64,000 nucleotides of DNA from FEN-1322 sp041663425 (GTDB lineage Bacteria; Omnitrophota; Gorgyraeia; 2-01-FULL-45-10): positions 35,536 through 99,535 of the forward strand of contig JBAYMS010000001.1 in assembly GCA_041663425.1 (NCBI GenBank), read 5' to 3'. The notes beneath the pieces were generated by a model. It made no database searches. It had not been told where the DNA came from and was given only the letters and a program-made list of their open reading frames with translations. This document shows positions 51,476 to 59,638 of the stretch, piece after piece; position 1 is the stretch's first letter, and the number at the start of each line of letters is the position of its first letter. The translations under genes were made by a program, and so were the position numbers.

Positions 51476-52858
51476 ATGACGAAGAAATTTGTTTTACTTA
51501 TAGGCATAGCGCTTTCCCTGGGGTTTTTGGCACAACATTTCGGGATGAATTGTCACCAATCTCTCGCGATAGCCATATTTTCCGCATCAATACTTGGCAC
51601 ATTGTTTTTTTGGGATTTCCGGCTGAGCTTTGCGTTCATTGGCACAGCGCTCCTGCTAATAACGAAAACCATAGACATCGAGCATATGATCCGGTTTGCC
51701 TCGCTGGAAGTCATTCTGTTTTTAGTGTGCATGATGGTGCTTGTGGGGCTCCTGAAAGAGAACGGTTTTTTTAATTTAATATCGCATCTTCTGCTTGGCG
51801 TAAAAAAACTTAATTCTAAAAAATTCATAATAATACTCTCGGTTGTTTCTGCAGTTATGGCGTCGCTGGTAGATGAAGTGACCTCGATCATATTTATGGT
51901 AGTGGCGATACTGGAAATATGCGATAGGCTGGAAATAGATCCGGTTCCGTTCTTGATAACATCCGTTCTAGCTACAAATATAGGCAGCTCTGCTACCGTT
52001 CTCGGAAATCCCATAGGAATTCTGATAGCTACCAAATCTGGCCTGACATTTGAAGATTTTATAATTAAGGCTGCCCCGCTTGCGGCGCTGTGCCTTACGG
52101 CGACCATAGTTATCTGTGCCGTGTGGTATGGTAAACAGCTCAAAGAGATGGATGAGAAATTAAAGCATTTTAAAAATAAACAATTAGCAGCAATGGAAAA
52201 GCCGCTTGTTTTTACGAAAGACCTGAAGATAAGCATCAGTGTGTTTATTCTGACCATTATAGTGATATCGCTTCACCATCGTTTAGAATTACTGTGGAAC
52301 TTAGGGCCAAGCACAATACTTCTTGCCGCACCGCTTATTTCCTGCGGTGTGGTTTTCATATGGAAAAAGCATAATGCCAGGAAACATATCGAAAGAGATG
52401 TAGAATGGTGGACGCTCTTATTCTTTCTGTTTTTATTTGCCCAGGCAGGAACGCTCCAATATACAGGGGCTACAGATGTTATGGCGAAGCGGCTGGTTGA
52501 ATTGGCCAGCGGCAGCCTGAGCATTCTGACAGGTTCTATTCTCTGGATATCCAGCATAGGTTCGGCAATCCTGGATAATGTCGTGCTAGTAGCCGCCATC
52601 ATACCTATAGTCCATAGCTTCAAAGCGATCGGTGTCAATTCACAGGCTCTGTGGTGGGCGCTTCTCTTCGGCGGATGTCTGGGCGGCAATATTACACTCG
52701 TGGGTTCTACGGCAAATATTGTCGCACTTGGTATGCTGGAAAAAGAAAAAAATATTAAAATGACTTTCATAAGATGGTTCGGGATCGGGTTAACAGTCGG
52801 ACTAGTAACGACGTCTATCATATGGGCTGCTCTCACATTCCTGCCGATGTACAGATAA
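51476..52858 (+). CDS. SLC13/ArsB-NhaD-type ion transporter
   Basis: A 460-aa protein with 10 to 12 hydrophobic helices. IASVLATNIGSSATVLGNPIGILIATKSG-like segments and GCLGGNITLVGSTANIVALG near the C-terminus are the two inverted-repeat signatures of the ArsB/NhaD/SLC13 (IT) superfamily. Carries cations or anions; Na+/H+ exchange and arsenite are both possible. A promoter-like TTGGAC/TATAAT lies just before the ATG. Confidence 0.8.
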   Translation: MTKKFVLLIGIALSLGFLAQHFGMNCHQSLAIAIFSASILGTLFFWDFRLSFAFIGTALLLITKTIDIEHMIRFASLEVILFLVCMMVLVGLLKENGFFNLISHLLLGVKKLNSKKFIIILSVVSAVMASLVDEVTSIIFMVVAILEICDRLEIDPVPFLITSVLATNIGSSATVLGNPIGILIATKSGLTFEDFIIKAAPLAALCLTATIVICAVWYGKQLKEMDEKLKHFKNKQLAAMEKPLVFTKDLKISISVFILTIIVISLHHRLELLWNLGPSTILLAAPLISCGVVFIWKKHNARKHIERDVEWWTLLFFLFLFAQAGTLQYTGATDVMAKRLVELASGSLSILTGSILWISSIGSAILDNVVLVAAIIPIVHSFKAIGVNSQALWWALLFGGCLGGNITLVGSTANIVALGMLEKEKNIKMTFIRWFGIGLTVGLVTTSIIWAALTFLPMYR

Positions 52859-52876
52859 ACCTATAAAAAAATTGGT

Positions 52877-53791
52877 ATGCAGAAAAAAACATTTTTAATA
52901 ATAGCAGTTGTTGTTGTGGCCGTTTTTGCCGGAATATTTTTAGGCTATCATGTCTGGAAGTCGGAAATGGAGAAGGCCCGTCTGCTGGAGCTGCGCCGTG
53001 CTTCCTGGAATAAGCTGGCAAAAGCCGTTGACAGGGTAAATAAGGGCTATAAAGGTGAAGTTGCCGTTATCGTAAAGGATCTCGATACTGGCTGGCAGAT
53101 AGAAGAGAACAAGGACATGCCGATACCTTCGGCTAGTCTTGTGAAAATACCTATAATGATGGCATATTTTGCAGCTGCCGAGGAAGGCAGGATAAAACTG
53201 GATGATACAATGGAGTTAAAGCAGTCCGACAAAACAGATGGCTCAGGGAAACTTAAAAACTCACCTGCGGGCACAGTCTGTAAAATAGAAGACTTGATCC
53301 GGCTCATGATAACAGAAAGCGACAATACTGCAGCCAATATGCTTATCAATAAGATGGGCATGGATGTGCTGGAAGGTTATTTTGCAAAATTCGGGTTAAG
53401 GCATACCAATTTATCGCGCAAGATGATGGATTTTAAGCACAGGAAAAATGGAGTGGAAAATTATACAACCGCCCAGGATATGGCCAATGCTCTCGAGAAG
53501 CTTTATCGCGGGAAATTCATTAATAGGGATGTGTCGCAAAAATGCCTCGATATCTTAGCCGATCAAAAGGTGAATGACCGGATTCCGCGAAAATTGCCAA
53601 AAGGCGTTGTAGTCTCGCATAAGACCGGCCTTGAAAACAGTGTATGTCATGACGTGGGAATAGTTTACACCGACAAAGGCGATTTTCTTATATGCGCTTT
53701 AGCCAAACATAAACATGGCACAGCGCGGCCTACCAAGAAATTTATAGCGTCGCTCTCACTCCTTACCTATAATTATTATGAGGGGCTTTAA
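52877..53791 (+). CDS. Class A beta-lactamase-like serine hydrolase
   Basis: A 304-aa protein with an N-terminal membrane anchor or signal (FLIIAVVVVAVFAGIFLG). The catalytic SxxK is in IPSASLVKIP, SDN in ITESDNTAANML, KTG in VVSHKTGLENS. The Omega-loop region (MMDFKHRKNGVENYTTAQDM) lacks the ExxxN of true class A beta-lactamases, so a DD-peptidase-like or other hydrolase role is more likely than antibiotic resistance. Confidence 0.8.
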   Translation: MQKKTFLIIAVVVVAVFAGIFLGYHVWKSEMEKARLLELRRASWNKLAKAVDRVNKGYKGEVAVIVKDLDTGWQIEENKDMPIPSASLVKIPIMMAYFAAAEEGRIKLDDTMELKQSDKTDGSGKLKNSPAGTVCKIEDLIRLMITESDNTAANMLINKMGMDVLEGYFAKFGLRHTNLSRKMMDFKHRKNGVENYTTAQDMANALEKLYRGKFINRDVSQKCLDILADQKVNDRIPRKLPKGVVVSHKTGLENSVCHDVGIVYTDKGDFLICALAKHKHGTARPTKKFIASLSLLTYNYYEGL

Positions 53792-53861
53792 TATACAGGT
53801 AATATCTGAAAAATAGATACCTGTCATTATTTGCCATATAGTATAATAACCATACCGGAAT

Positions 53862-54353
53862 ATGAAAAATACGACGCTGGAAAAAGCAGCAGGCTTCTTC
53901 AGGCTTATCTATCTTAAGCTGGTAAGGATGAATGACAGCCCGCACAAAATAGCAGTGGGTTTCGGTCTCGGCGTATTTGCGGGAATAATGCCTTTTGCCG
54001 GGCCGCTCGTTGCTTTATTTCTCGCAATGCTGTTCAGGGTAAACAAAGCAAGCGCTGTTTTGGGCGGGATTTTATCCAATACATGGGTAACTGTAATCGC
54101 TTTTTTATTTGCAATAAAAGCGGGATCTGCAATTTTTGGAATAAATAGCGAGATCATCCGGTCGAGATGGACGGCGCTTTTAAAAGATTTTCATTTATCG
54201 AGTTTATTTAAAACATCCGCACTTGAAATAATCCTTCCCGTCCTGACAGGATATTTAGTAATAGCCTTATTATCAGCGCTGGGAGCTTATTTAATGATAA
54301 TCCTTGTGATGAAATTTATAAAATACAGGAAAACCAAAAAGGCGCATCCATGA
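53862..54353 (+). CDS. DUF2062 membrane protein
   Basis: A 163-aa protein with three to four helices; SPHKIAVGFGLGVFAGIMPF and ILSNTWVTVIAFLFAIKAGS match the DUF2062 pattern (GxGxGxFxGxxP...). Function unknown. It overlaps the following P-type ATPase by ATGA, so the pair is co-expressed. Confidence 0.78.
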   Translation: MKNTTLEKAAGFFRLIYLKLVRMNDSPHKIAVGFGLGVFAGIMPFAGPLVALFLAMLFRVNKASAVLGGILSNTWVTVIAFLFAIKAGSAIFGINSEIIRSRWTALLKDFHLSSLFKTSALEIILPVLTGYLVIALLSALGAYLMIILVMKFIKYRKTKKAHP

Positions 54354-56914
54354 AAGAGCTGGATCTAAAAAATATTAAAGGACTTACCGCGGCCGAAGTT
54401 TCCGAAAGACTTAAACGGGACGGATATAATGAGCTGCCTACCGCAAAAACGAGGAGTGTATTTGCGATAGCCTTCGGAGTGTTCAAGGAGCCGATGTTTC
54501 TGCTCCTTGTAGCGTGCGGCTCTATTTACCTTATATTGGGCGATATTCAGGAAGCTATAATGCTTCTAGGGTTTGTATTTGTAATAATGGGAATTACCAT
54601 ATATCAGGAAGGCAAGGCGGAGAGAGCAATAGATGCCTTGAGAGACCTGTCTAGCCCGAGAGCCCTGGTTATCCGCGATGGGGAACAGAAGAGAATATCG
54701 GGTAAAGAGGTTGTTGCAGGGGATGTAATCATAATCCGTGAAGGCGACAGGGTCCCGGCTGATGCTATCATGGTATGGGGAATGAATGTCACGGCGGATG
54801 AGTCCATACTGTCTGGCGAGTCAGTTCCGGTGCGGAAGATAGCCGAGAGGCGCGAAGAAGTGGAATTTAAGCGCCCGGGCGGTGACGACATGCCGTTCCT
54901 TTATTCCGGCAGCCTTATTGTGCATGGACAGGGAGTGGCCAAGGTCGTCAAGACCGGCTCCGCCACAGAGATGGGGAAGATTGGCAAGGCGCTTGGTGAG
55001 ATAAAGGAAGAGCCGACGAGATTACAGAAAGAGACCGGTAGGATCGTTAAAGTTATATTTACTCTAGCACTTTTGCTTTGCGTATTAGTGGTAGTCGTCT
55101 ACGGCCTTACAAGAGGCAGCTGGCTGCAGAGCTTCCTTACAGGCATAACGCTGGCTATGGCTATGCTGCCCGAGGAATTTCCGGTAGTTCTGACTATATT
55201 TTTAGCGCTCGGTGCGTGGAGAATTTCAAAGAAAGACGTGCTTACCCGCAAGGCAGCTGCTGTCGAGACCCTTGGATCAGCCACGGTATTGTGTGTGGAT
55301 AAAACAGGGACGCTTACACAGAACAAAATGTCGATAAAGAAGCTTTTTAACGGCAAAGGGTTTCATGTCATCACCGATGGAAAAGGTCCGGCTCTGCCTG
55401 AAAGTTTTCATGAAGTAGTAGAATACGGAATCCTGGCGAGCAAAAAAGATCCTTTTGATCCGATGGAGAAAGCATTGGAAGAATTGGGATATAAAACTTT
55501 ATATAATACAGAACATATACATAATGACTGGCCTCTTATCGAAGAATATCCGCTTTCTAAAAATATGATGGCGCTTTCTCATGTCTGGGAGACGCCGGAC
55601 AAAAAAGGATTTGTCGTTTCGGCCAAGGGTGCGCCTGAGGCTATCCAGGACCTATGCCATCTTAGCGAGGGTGAAAAGAAAGAGCTCTCGATCCATGTAA
55701 ATGAAATGGCCAGCCAGGGCCTTCGCGTTCTGGGCGTGGCAAAGGCGAATTTTGTAAAAGAGAAACTTCCTTCTTCGCAGCACGATTTCGATTTCAAATT
55801 TATCGGTCTTATAGCTTTGGCGGATCCTATACGGCCAAGCGTTCCATCAGCAGTGCAGGAATGCTATGGGGCAGGAATAAGAGTAGTTATGATCACGGGT
55901 GATTATCCTATTACCGCCCAGAATATCGCCAAAGAAATAGGCTTATCTAACCCGGGTGAAATTATTACAGGGCCCGAGCTTGAAAAGATGGAGCCCGGTA
56001 TTCTGCAGGAAAGATGCAAAAAGGTTAATATCTTTTCCAGGGTGCAGCCGGAACAAAAACTTCTGATAGTGAACGCTCTTAAAGCCAACGGCGAAGTAGT
56101 GGCTATGACAGGTGATGGCGTTAATGACGCGCCTGCTCTAAAAAGCGCGCAGATAGGCATCGCTATGGGCGGCCGCGGCACGGATGTGGCCAGGGAAGCT
56201 TCCGAGATAGTTTTGTTAAACGACGATTTCTCGTCCATAGTAGAAGCGGTCAGGCTGGGCAGGCGGATATTTGATAATCTGAAAAAAGCGATGGCGTATA
56301 TAATAAGTGTGCACGTTCCTATAGCCGGAGCCACCCTGATACCTGTTATCATGGGCTGGCCCATAATACTCTATCCGGCTCATATAGTTTTTCTTGAGCT
56401 TATAATAGACCCGGCATGTTCGGTCGTTTTTGAATCGGAACCCGCAGAGAATAATGTTATGACCAGGCCTCCGAGAAATCCTGAGGAATCTCTGTTTGGC
56501 AGGAAGCTGCTGACCTTAAGTGTTTTTCAGGGTGTATCCTCTCTCGTGGCGGTTATAGCGGTATTTTTATTGGCGCTGCATTTCGGGCAGACTGAAGAAG
56601 GGGCCCGCACTCTTGCGTTCGTGACCCTTATTATATCGAACCTATGTCTTATACTTACGAACCGCTCGTGGACAAAAGGTATAATATCACTATTTTCCGT
56701 TTCAAATAAGGCGCTTATAAACGTTCTCGTTATAGCCATAATATTTCTGACGCTTATAGTTTATGTTCCTTTTCTGCAAAAAATGTTCCATTTCGGCACA
56801 GTACATCCTGACGATATTTTTATATGTCTGGGCGCTGGCATCTGGAGTGTTTTATGGTTTGAAGTATTGAAGACAGTATTCCGCAGGAAGAACAAGGACC
56901 TGATGAAAGCATAA
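54350..56914 (+). CDS. P-type cation-transporting ATPase (type II)
   Basis: An 854-aa P-type ATPase. It has an N-terminal cation_ATPase_N domain (GLTAAEVSERLKRDGYNELP), actuator TGES-like segment (SILSGESVPV), phosphorylated Asp317 in VLCVDKTGTLTQNK, nucleotide domain and MTGDGVNDAPALK hinge. M4 carries AMAMLPEEFPVVLTIFLALG with PEEFP where SERCA has PEGLP, and M6 carries FLELIIDPACSVVFESEPAE. This PEEFP + ELIIDP subgroup is a Ca2+- or Mn2+-ATPase-like clade whose ion is not clear. It follows DUF2062. Confidence 0.88.
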   Translation: MKELDLKNIKGLTAAEVSERLKRDGYNELPTAKTRSVFAIAFGVFKEPMFLLLVACGSIYLILGDIQEAIMLLGFVFVIMGITIYQEGKAERAIDALRDLSSPRALVIRDGEQKRISGKEVVAGDVIIIREGDRVPADAIMVWGMNVTADESILSGESVPVRKIAERREEVEFKRPGGDDMPFLYSGSLIVHGQGVAKVVKTGSATEMGKIGKALGEIKEEPTRLQKETGRIVKVIFTLALLLCVLVVVVYGLTRGSWLQSFLTGITLAMAMLPEEFPVVLTIFLALGAWRISKKDVLTRKAAAVETLGSATVLCVDKTGTLTQNKMSIKKLFNGKGFHVITDGKGPALPESFHEVVEYGILASKKDPFDPMEKALEELGYKTLYNTEHIHNDWPLIEEYPLSKNMMALSHVWETPDKKGFVVSAKGAPEAIQDLCHLSEGEKKELSIHVNEMASQGLRVLGVAKANFVKEKLPSSQHDFDFKFIGLIALADPIRPSVPSAVQECYGAGIRVVMITGDYPITAQNIAKEIGLSNPGEIITGPELEKMEPGILQERCKKVNIFSRVQPEQKLLIVNALKANGEVVAMTGDGVNDAPALKSAQIGIAMGGRGTDVAREASEIVLLNDDFSSIVEAVRLGRRIFDNLKKAMAYIISVHVPIAGATLIPVIMGWPIILYPAHIVFLELIIDPACSVVFESEPAENNVMTRPPRNPEESLFGRKLLTLSVFQGVSSLVAVIAVFLLALHFGQTEEGARTLAFVTLIISNLCLILTNRSWTKGIISLFSVSNKALINVLVIAIIFLTLIVYVPFLQKMFHFGTVHPDDIFICLGAGIWSVLWFEVLKTVFRRKNKDLMKA

Positions 56915-56926
56915 TTCATTTTGTTC

Positions 56927-56956
56927 TTGATTATAGTGTGGTATGAAATATATAAT
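56927..56956 (+). promoter_or_regulatory. Sigma-70-type promoter
   Basis: TTGATT (56927-56932) and TATAAT (56951-56956) with 18-bp spacing, before the small secreted protein gene at 56985. Confidence 0.6.
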
Positions 56957-56984
56957 AGATATTCAGGTAAGGGAGGTGAGAAAG

Positions 56985-57350
56985 ATGAAGAAGTTAGCAT
57001 TAGTATTAATAGCAATTGTATTTGTAGCTGGAGTAGCATTTGCGGAGCAGGTTCCTCCGGCAAATAAAATAGTAGATGAGACGAAACAGGTGGTCTCTGA
57101 CACTAAGGCTGCGGTTGGCACGTTAACTAACGTAACATTGGCTGAGCCTGCAAAGGGCATTGCCAATAGTACGATAACCGTGACGGATGAGACTGGGAAG
57201 GCTATGGAGTATACAGTTACCCAGAGCACCAAGATCCTCGGAGCTACTTTGGATGTTGTCACCTTGAATCAGCTTAAGATAGGTGAGAAGATAAAGATTA
57301 AAACCAAAGAAGGCACCAAAGAAGCAGCAGCTATAAAAGTAGCTGAGTAA
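56985..57350 (+). CDS. Small exported protein (unknown)
   Basis: A 121-aa protein with a signal peptide (MKKLALVLIAIVFVAGVAFA), an Ala/Thr/Lys-rich middle, and a possible small beta-domain: ANSTITVTDETGKAMEYTVT and QLKIGEKIKIKTKEGTKEAA. It resembles short periplasmic proteins with an OB-like or DUF5666-type fold. GGAGGTG (56972-56978) is a strong ribosome site before ATG 56985. Confidence 0.65.
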   Translation: MKKLALVLIAIVFVAGVAFAEQVPPANKIVDETKQVVSDTKAAVGTLTNVTLAEPAKGIANSTITVTDETGKAMEYTVTQSTKILGATLDVVTLNQLKIGEKIKIKTKEGTKEAAAIKVAE

Positions 57351-57364
57351 ATTTAAGACATATT

Positions 57365-57418
57365 AAAAATAACAGCCATCAATGCGGCATAGGCCGTGAG
57401 GGTGGCTGTTATTTTTTT
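57365..57418 (+). terminator. Intrinsic terminator
   Basis: AATAACAGCCA pairs with TGGCTGTTATT, with a large loop containing a second small hairpin, followed by a run of T. Confidence 0.85.
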
Positions 57419-57480
57419 ATCAACCGATTTGGTCTTGTCTACAACGGCTCTTTCATGTTATTATATGTAAAATCTTGAGG

Positions 57481-57533
57481 CCTCGGTCTTAAGACATCGG
57501 GACTTAGCATATAAGTGGCTGAATAAACTTGGA
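57481..57533 (+). repeat. Repeated 5'-leader element, copy C
   Basis: An upstream hairpin (CTCGGT with ATCGGG) runs into GACTTAGC, a weak second hairpin ending GTGGCT, then GAATAAACTTGGAG, which is the ribosome site for the ATG at 57541. Same layout as the copies at 10417 and 28375. Confidence 0.65.
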
Positions 57534-57540
57534 GACCATA

Positions 57541-57861
57541 ATGGCGACGTATGAAGAATTCAGAAAAATAGAGCTTAAGATAGCGAAAATCAAAGAAGTT
57601 AATGATCATCCCAATGCGGACAAGCTGTATGTAATAATCGTCGAGGTCGGAGATAAGACCAAGCAGATAGTTGCCGGCATCAAAAATTATTATAAAAAAG
57701 AAGACCTGGTGGGGCGCGAGGTCGTTCTTGTGGACAATCTTGACCCGGCAATGCTGCGCGGTGTAGAGAGCCAGGGTATGCTTTTGGCTGCCTCCGATGA
57801 AAATGGGATAGCGATCGTCACTCCGGACCGGGAAGTCATAACGGGAAGTTTGGTAAAATAG
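57541..57861 (+). CDS. Stand-alone tRNA-binding (EMAP/OB) domain protein
   Basis: A 106-aa OB-fold protein: YEEFRKIELKIAKIKEVNDH, PNADKLYVIIVEVGDKTKQI and NLDPAMLRGVESQGMLLAAS are the tRNA-binding domain pattern also found at the C-terminus of MetRS and in CsaA. As a separate protein it could aid tRNA handling for MetRS or act alone. It lies just upstream of tRNA-Arg. Confidence 0.9.
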   Translation: MATYEEFRKIELKIAKIKEVNDHPNADKLYVIIVEVGDKTKQIVAGIKNYYKKEDLVGREVVLVDNLDPAMLRGVESQGMLLAASDENGIAIVTPDREVITGSLVK

Positions 57862-57876
57862 AAATTTTTTTTGGTT

Positions 57877-57953
57877 GCGCCTGTAGCTCAGTTGGATAGA
57901 GTATCTGGCTACGAACCAGGTGGTCGCAAGTTCGAATCTTGCCAGGCGCGCCA
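57877..57953 (+). tRNA. tRNA-Arg (ACG)
   Basis: A complete 77-nt cloverleaf: acceptor GCGCCTG/CAGGCGC, anticodon loop CTACGAA on a CTGG/CCAG stem, T-loop AGTTCGAATCT and encoded CCA. A34 should be edited to inosine by TadA. Confidence 0.97.
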
Positions 57954-57961
57954 TTTTTAAA

Positions 57962-57995
57962 AAATCCTTTCACATTTTGTGGAGGGATTTTTTTA
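57962..57995. terminator. Bidirectional terminator
   Basis: AAATCCTTTCAC pairs over 12 bp with GTGGAGGGATTT around a 5-nt loop. TTTTTTT follows on the plus strand and A-rich sequence precedes, so it may serve both tRNA-Arg and the minus-strand FecR gene, whose stop is at 57993. Confidence 0.8.
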
Positions 57996-58457
57996 TTTCA
58001 GTGCATCTACCTTAATAGAGAATTTTGTTCCGCGCACACCTACTACAGAAGTGGGGGTTTTTACTTCAAATTTTGAATCAGGAGTGTCGAGCCTCTGCGC
58101 TTTGATAACTACCTGGCCCACAGAAAGCTCAAGGAGAGTTTTTTTCATTCCGCTCGTGCTGTCCTTTGTAAGGGTGGCAAATGAGATGAGAGATTTTTCG
58201 CTGATATCGATCATAGCAGTTTTTCCGTCATCTACACCTACAATAGCTTTAGATCCAATGCCGGTTTTAAGAAACGAGCCTTCGCTTAATACATCGCCGA
58301 CTTTTGCTTTGGTCCATGGCCGCAGACCCGGCTCCTTCACCATAACAGTGCCGCTTAGCTGTGCAACTGTAGCTGAGCGCATCATATCCTCAGAAAATCC
58401 GGCAGTTGATGCGAGTATCAGTGTAATTCCAAGAAATAAAGCCGCAAATGTCTTCAT
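57993..58457 (-). CDS. Secreted FecR-domain protein
   Basis: A 154-aa protein with signal peptide KTFAALFLGITLILASTAGF and a FecR domain: VAQLSGTVMVKEPGLRPWTK, VGDVLSEGSFLKTGIGSKAI, and the C-terminal KTPTSVVGVRGTKFSIKVD. It has no transmembrane signalling part, so it is a stand-alone periplasmic FecR domain. The ATG at 58457 has GAGGTG before it. It is one of only two non-mobile minus-strand genes. Confidence 0.85.
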   Translation of the reverse strand: MKTFAALFLGITLILASTAGFSEDMMRSATVAQLSGTVMVKEPGLRPWTKAKVGDVLSEGSFLKTGIGSKAIVGVDDGKTAMIDISEKSLISFATLTKDSTSGMKKTLLELSVGQVVIKAQRLDTPDSKFEVKTPTSVVGVRGTKFSIKVDALK

Positions 58458-58602
58458 AGTCACCTCGATGTAAATATACAGCACAAATACGGAAAAGTCA
58501 AGGTGTGGACATAAAGTTGTTAAAAATAAAAAAGCAAGGTCTATTGAGTTGTATTTTGTTAAATATATGATAAACTTTTGTTGAAAGGAGAGAGAAAAGA
58601 AA

Positions 58603-58640
58603 GATCCGATGGTTTCAACAGATCCGTTGGATATTTTTTT
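58603..58640 (+). terminator. Terminator-like hairpin in the RlpA leader
   Basis: ATCCGATGG (58604-58612) pairs over 9 bp (two G-U) with CCGTTGGAT (58624-58632), followed by ATTTTTTTT. It lies between an extended -10 promoter (TTGTAT 58549, TGA-TAAACT 58568-58576) and the start codon at 58684, so it would act as an attenuator. Confidence 0.6.
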
Positions 58641-58683
58641 TGGACCGTTAATAAAAAGTTTTATAAAGCAGGACCGTGAAAAT

Positions 58684-59100
58684 ATGAAAAAAGAAAAGCT
58701 AGCCAAATTTATTTTGACGGGACTACTGATCGCGGCCATGGCAATAGCTGAACGGCCTTTGGCCACTGCTACCGTACGGCATGACGGGTCAAGGATGGTA
58801 ACTAAAGAAGGAATAGCCAGCTACTATTCATATGAATGCGCAGACCTTCCTATGGCTAATGGAAAGCCGTTTAATCCAGAAAAAAGGACATGCGCAAGCT
58901 GGTTTTATAAGCTAGGGACGGTATTAAAGGTAAGAAGTCTTGATACCGGACGTGTTACAGAAGTAGTGGTGACCGACCGCGGGCCGAATAAACGGCTTGT
59001 GAAAGAAGGAAGGATCATCGACCTCTCCAAAAGAGCATTTCAGGACATCTGCAGTCTGGAAAAAGGCCTCACCCGAGTCGCAATAGCCGTTCATAACTAA
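58684..59100 (+). CDS. RlpA-like double-psi beta-barrel protein
   Basis: A 138-aa protein, signal peptide KFILTGLLIAAMAIAERPLA, then a DPBB domain: GIASYYSYECADLPMANGKP, TCASWFYKLGTVLKVRSLDT, VVVTDRGPNKRLVKEGRIID and LSKRAFQDI. RlpA proteins bind or cleave naked peptidoglycan glycans at the septum. No SPOR domain follows. ATG 58684 is chosen; an in-frame ATG at 58609 lies in the terminator hairpin and has no close ribosome site. Confidence 0.85.
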   Translation: MKKEKLAKFILTGLLIAAMAIAERPLATATVRHDGSRMVTKEGIASYYSYECADLPMANGKPFNPEKRTCASWFYKLGTVLKVRSLDTGRVTEVVVTDRGPNKRLVKEGRIIDLSKRAFQDICSLEKGLTRVAIAVHN

Positions 59101-59113
59101 GGCGAGTTTTGCT

Positions 59114-59143
59114 TTGACTTCCGCTTCATATATGGTGTAAAAT
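59114..59143 (+). promoter_or_regulatory. Sigma-70-type promoter of the ParA/coiled-coil operon
   Basis: TTGACT (59114-59119) and TAAAAT (59138-59143) with 18-bp spacing. The transcript should start near 59150, just at the structured leader. Confidence 0.65.
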
Positions 59144-59151
59144 GCCTATCT

Positions 59152-59244
59152 AGTTATATCTAAGGTAGTGTCCCTCGTCACCGGAGTTAAAGGTTGCGGT
59201 TCCTCGGGACGATTTGCCTGAATTAGATAACTGCAAATCGGAGG
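59152..59244 (+). promoter_or_regulatory. Structured RNA leader, riboswitch-like, with palindromic repeat copy 2
   Basis: AGTTATATCTAA (59152-59163) can pair with TTAGATAACT (59223-59232), one bulge. Inside are GTCCC/GGGAC (59170-59174/59206-59210) and ACCG/CGGT (59080+100 region, 59180-59183/59197-59200). CGATTTGC (59210-59217) pairs with GCAAATCG (59233-59240), whose last G starts the GGAGG ribosome site. The first and last helices together would be a pseudoknot or exclude each other, so translation could be switched. The 59168-59210 core is also found, inverted, at 11916-11956. Confidence 0.5.
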
Positions 59245-59250
59245 TTTAAT

Positions 59251-59625
59251 ATGTTCGACTCAGGTCTTGCCAACGTAACAATGTTCTTCGTAATAATAGG
59301 AATTTCCCTAATTTTCGTAATTACCTGGATACTAAAATCGGAATCAAGGATCAATGTGTGTAAAGAAGAGATGACAAAGCTCAAAAACGACCTTGATGCT
59401 TCTGAAAGAGAAAGATTTGTCCTGGCGGAAAAAATCGCAAATCTTGAATCGATGAAGATGGCGGACGGGTTTATCCCGCAGGATAAAGATACTGCCGAAC
59501 TTCAAAGCCGCCTTAATGATGCGCTATCCAAAAACAGCGCGCTTAAAGACGAAAATAAAAAAATGAAAAAAGAGCTGTCCGAAGCTAAAGCGTCTTTAGA
59601 AGAAGTATACAAAGCATTAAGTTAA
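59251..59625 (+). CDS. Membrane-anchored coiled-coil protein (124 aa)
   Basis: An N-terminal membrane helix (TMFFVIIGISLIFVITWILK) followed by a long coiled coil (CKEEMTKLKNDLDASERERF, DENKKMKKELSEAKASLEEV). First gene of the ParA operon and 13 nt before the next. Family unknown. Confidence 0.6.
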   Translation: MFDSGLANVTMFFVIIGISLIFVITWILKSESRINVCKEEMTKLKNDLDASERERFVLAEKIANLESMKMADGFIPQDKDTAELQSRLNDALSKNSALKDENKKMKKELSEAKASLEEVYKALS

Positions 59626-59638
59626 AAAGCGCGGGAAA

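Noticed and set aside
52877..53791. Antibiotic resistance beta-lactamase.
   Set aside because: SxxK, SDN and KTG are present but the Omega-loop ExxxN is missing, so resistance is not supported.
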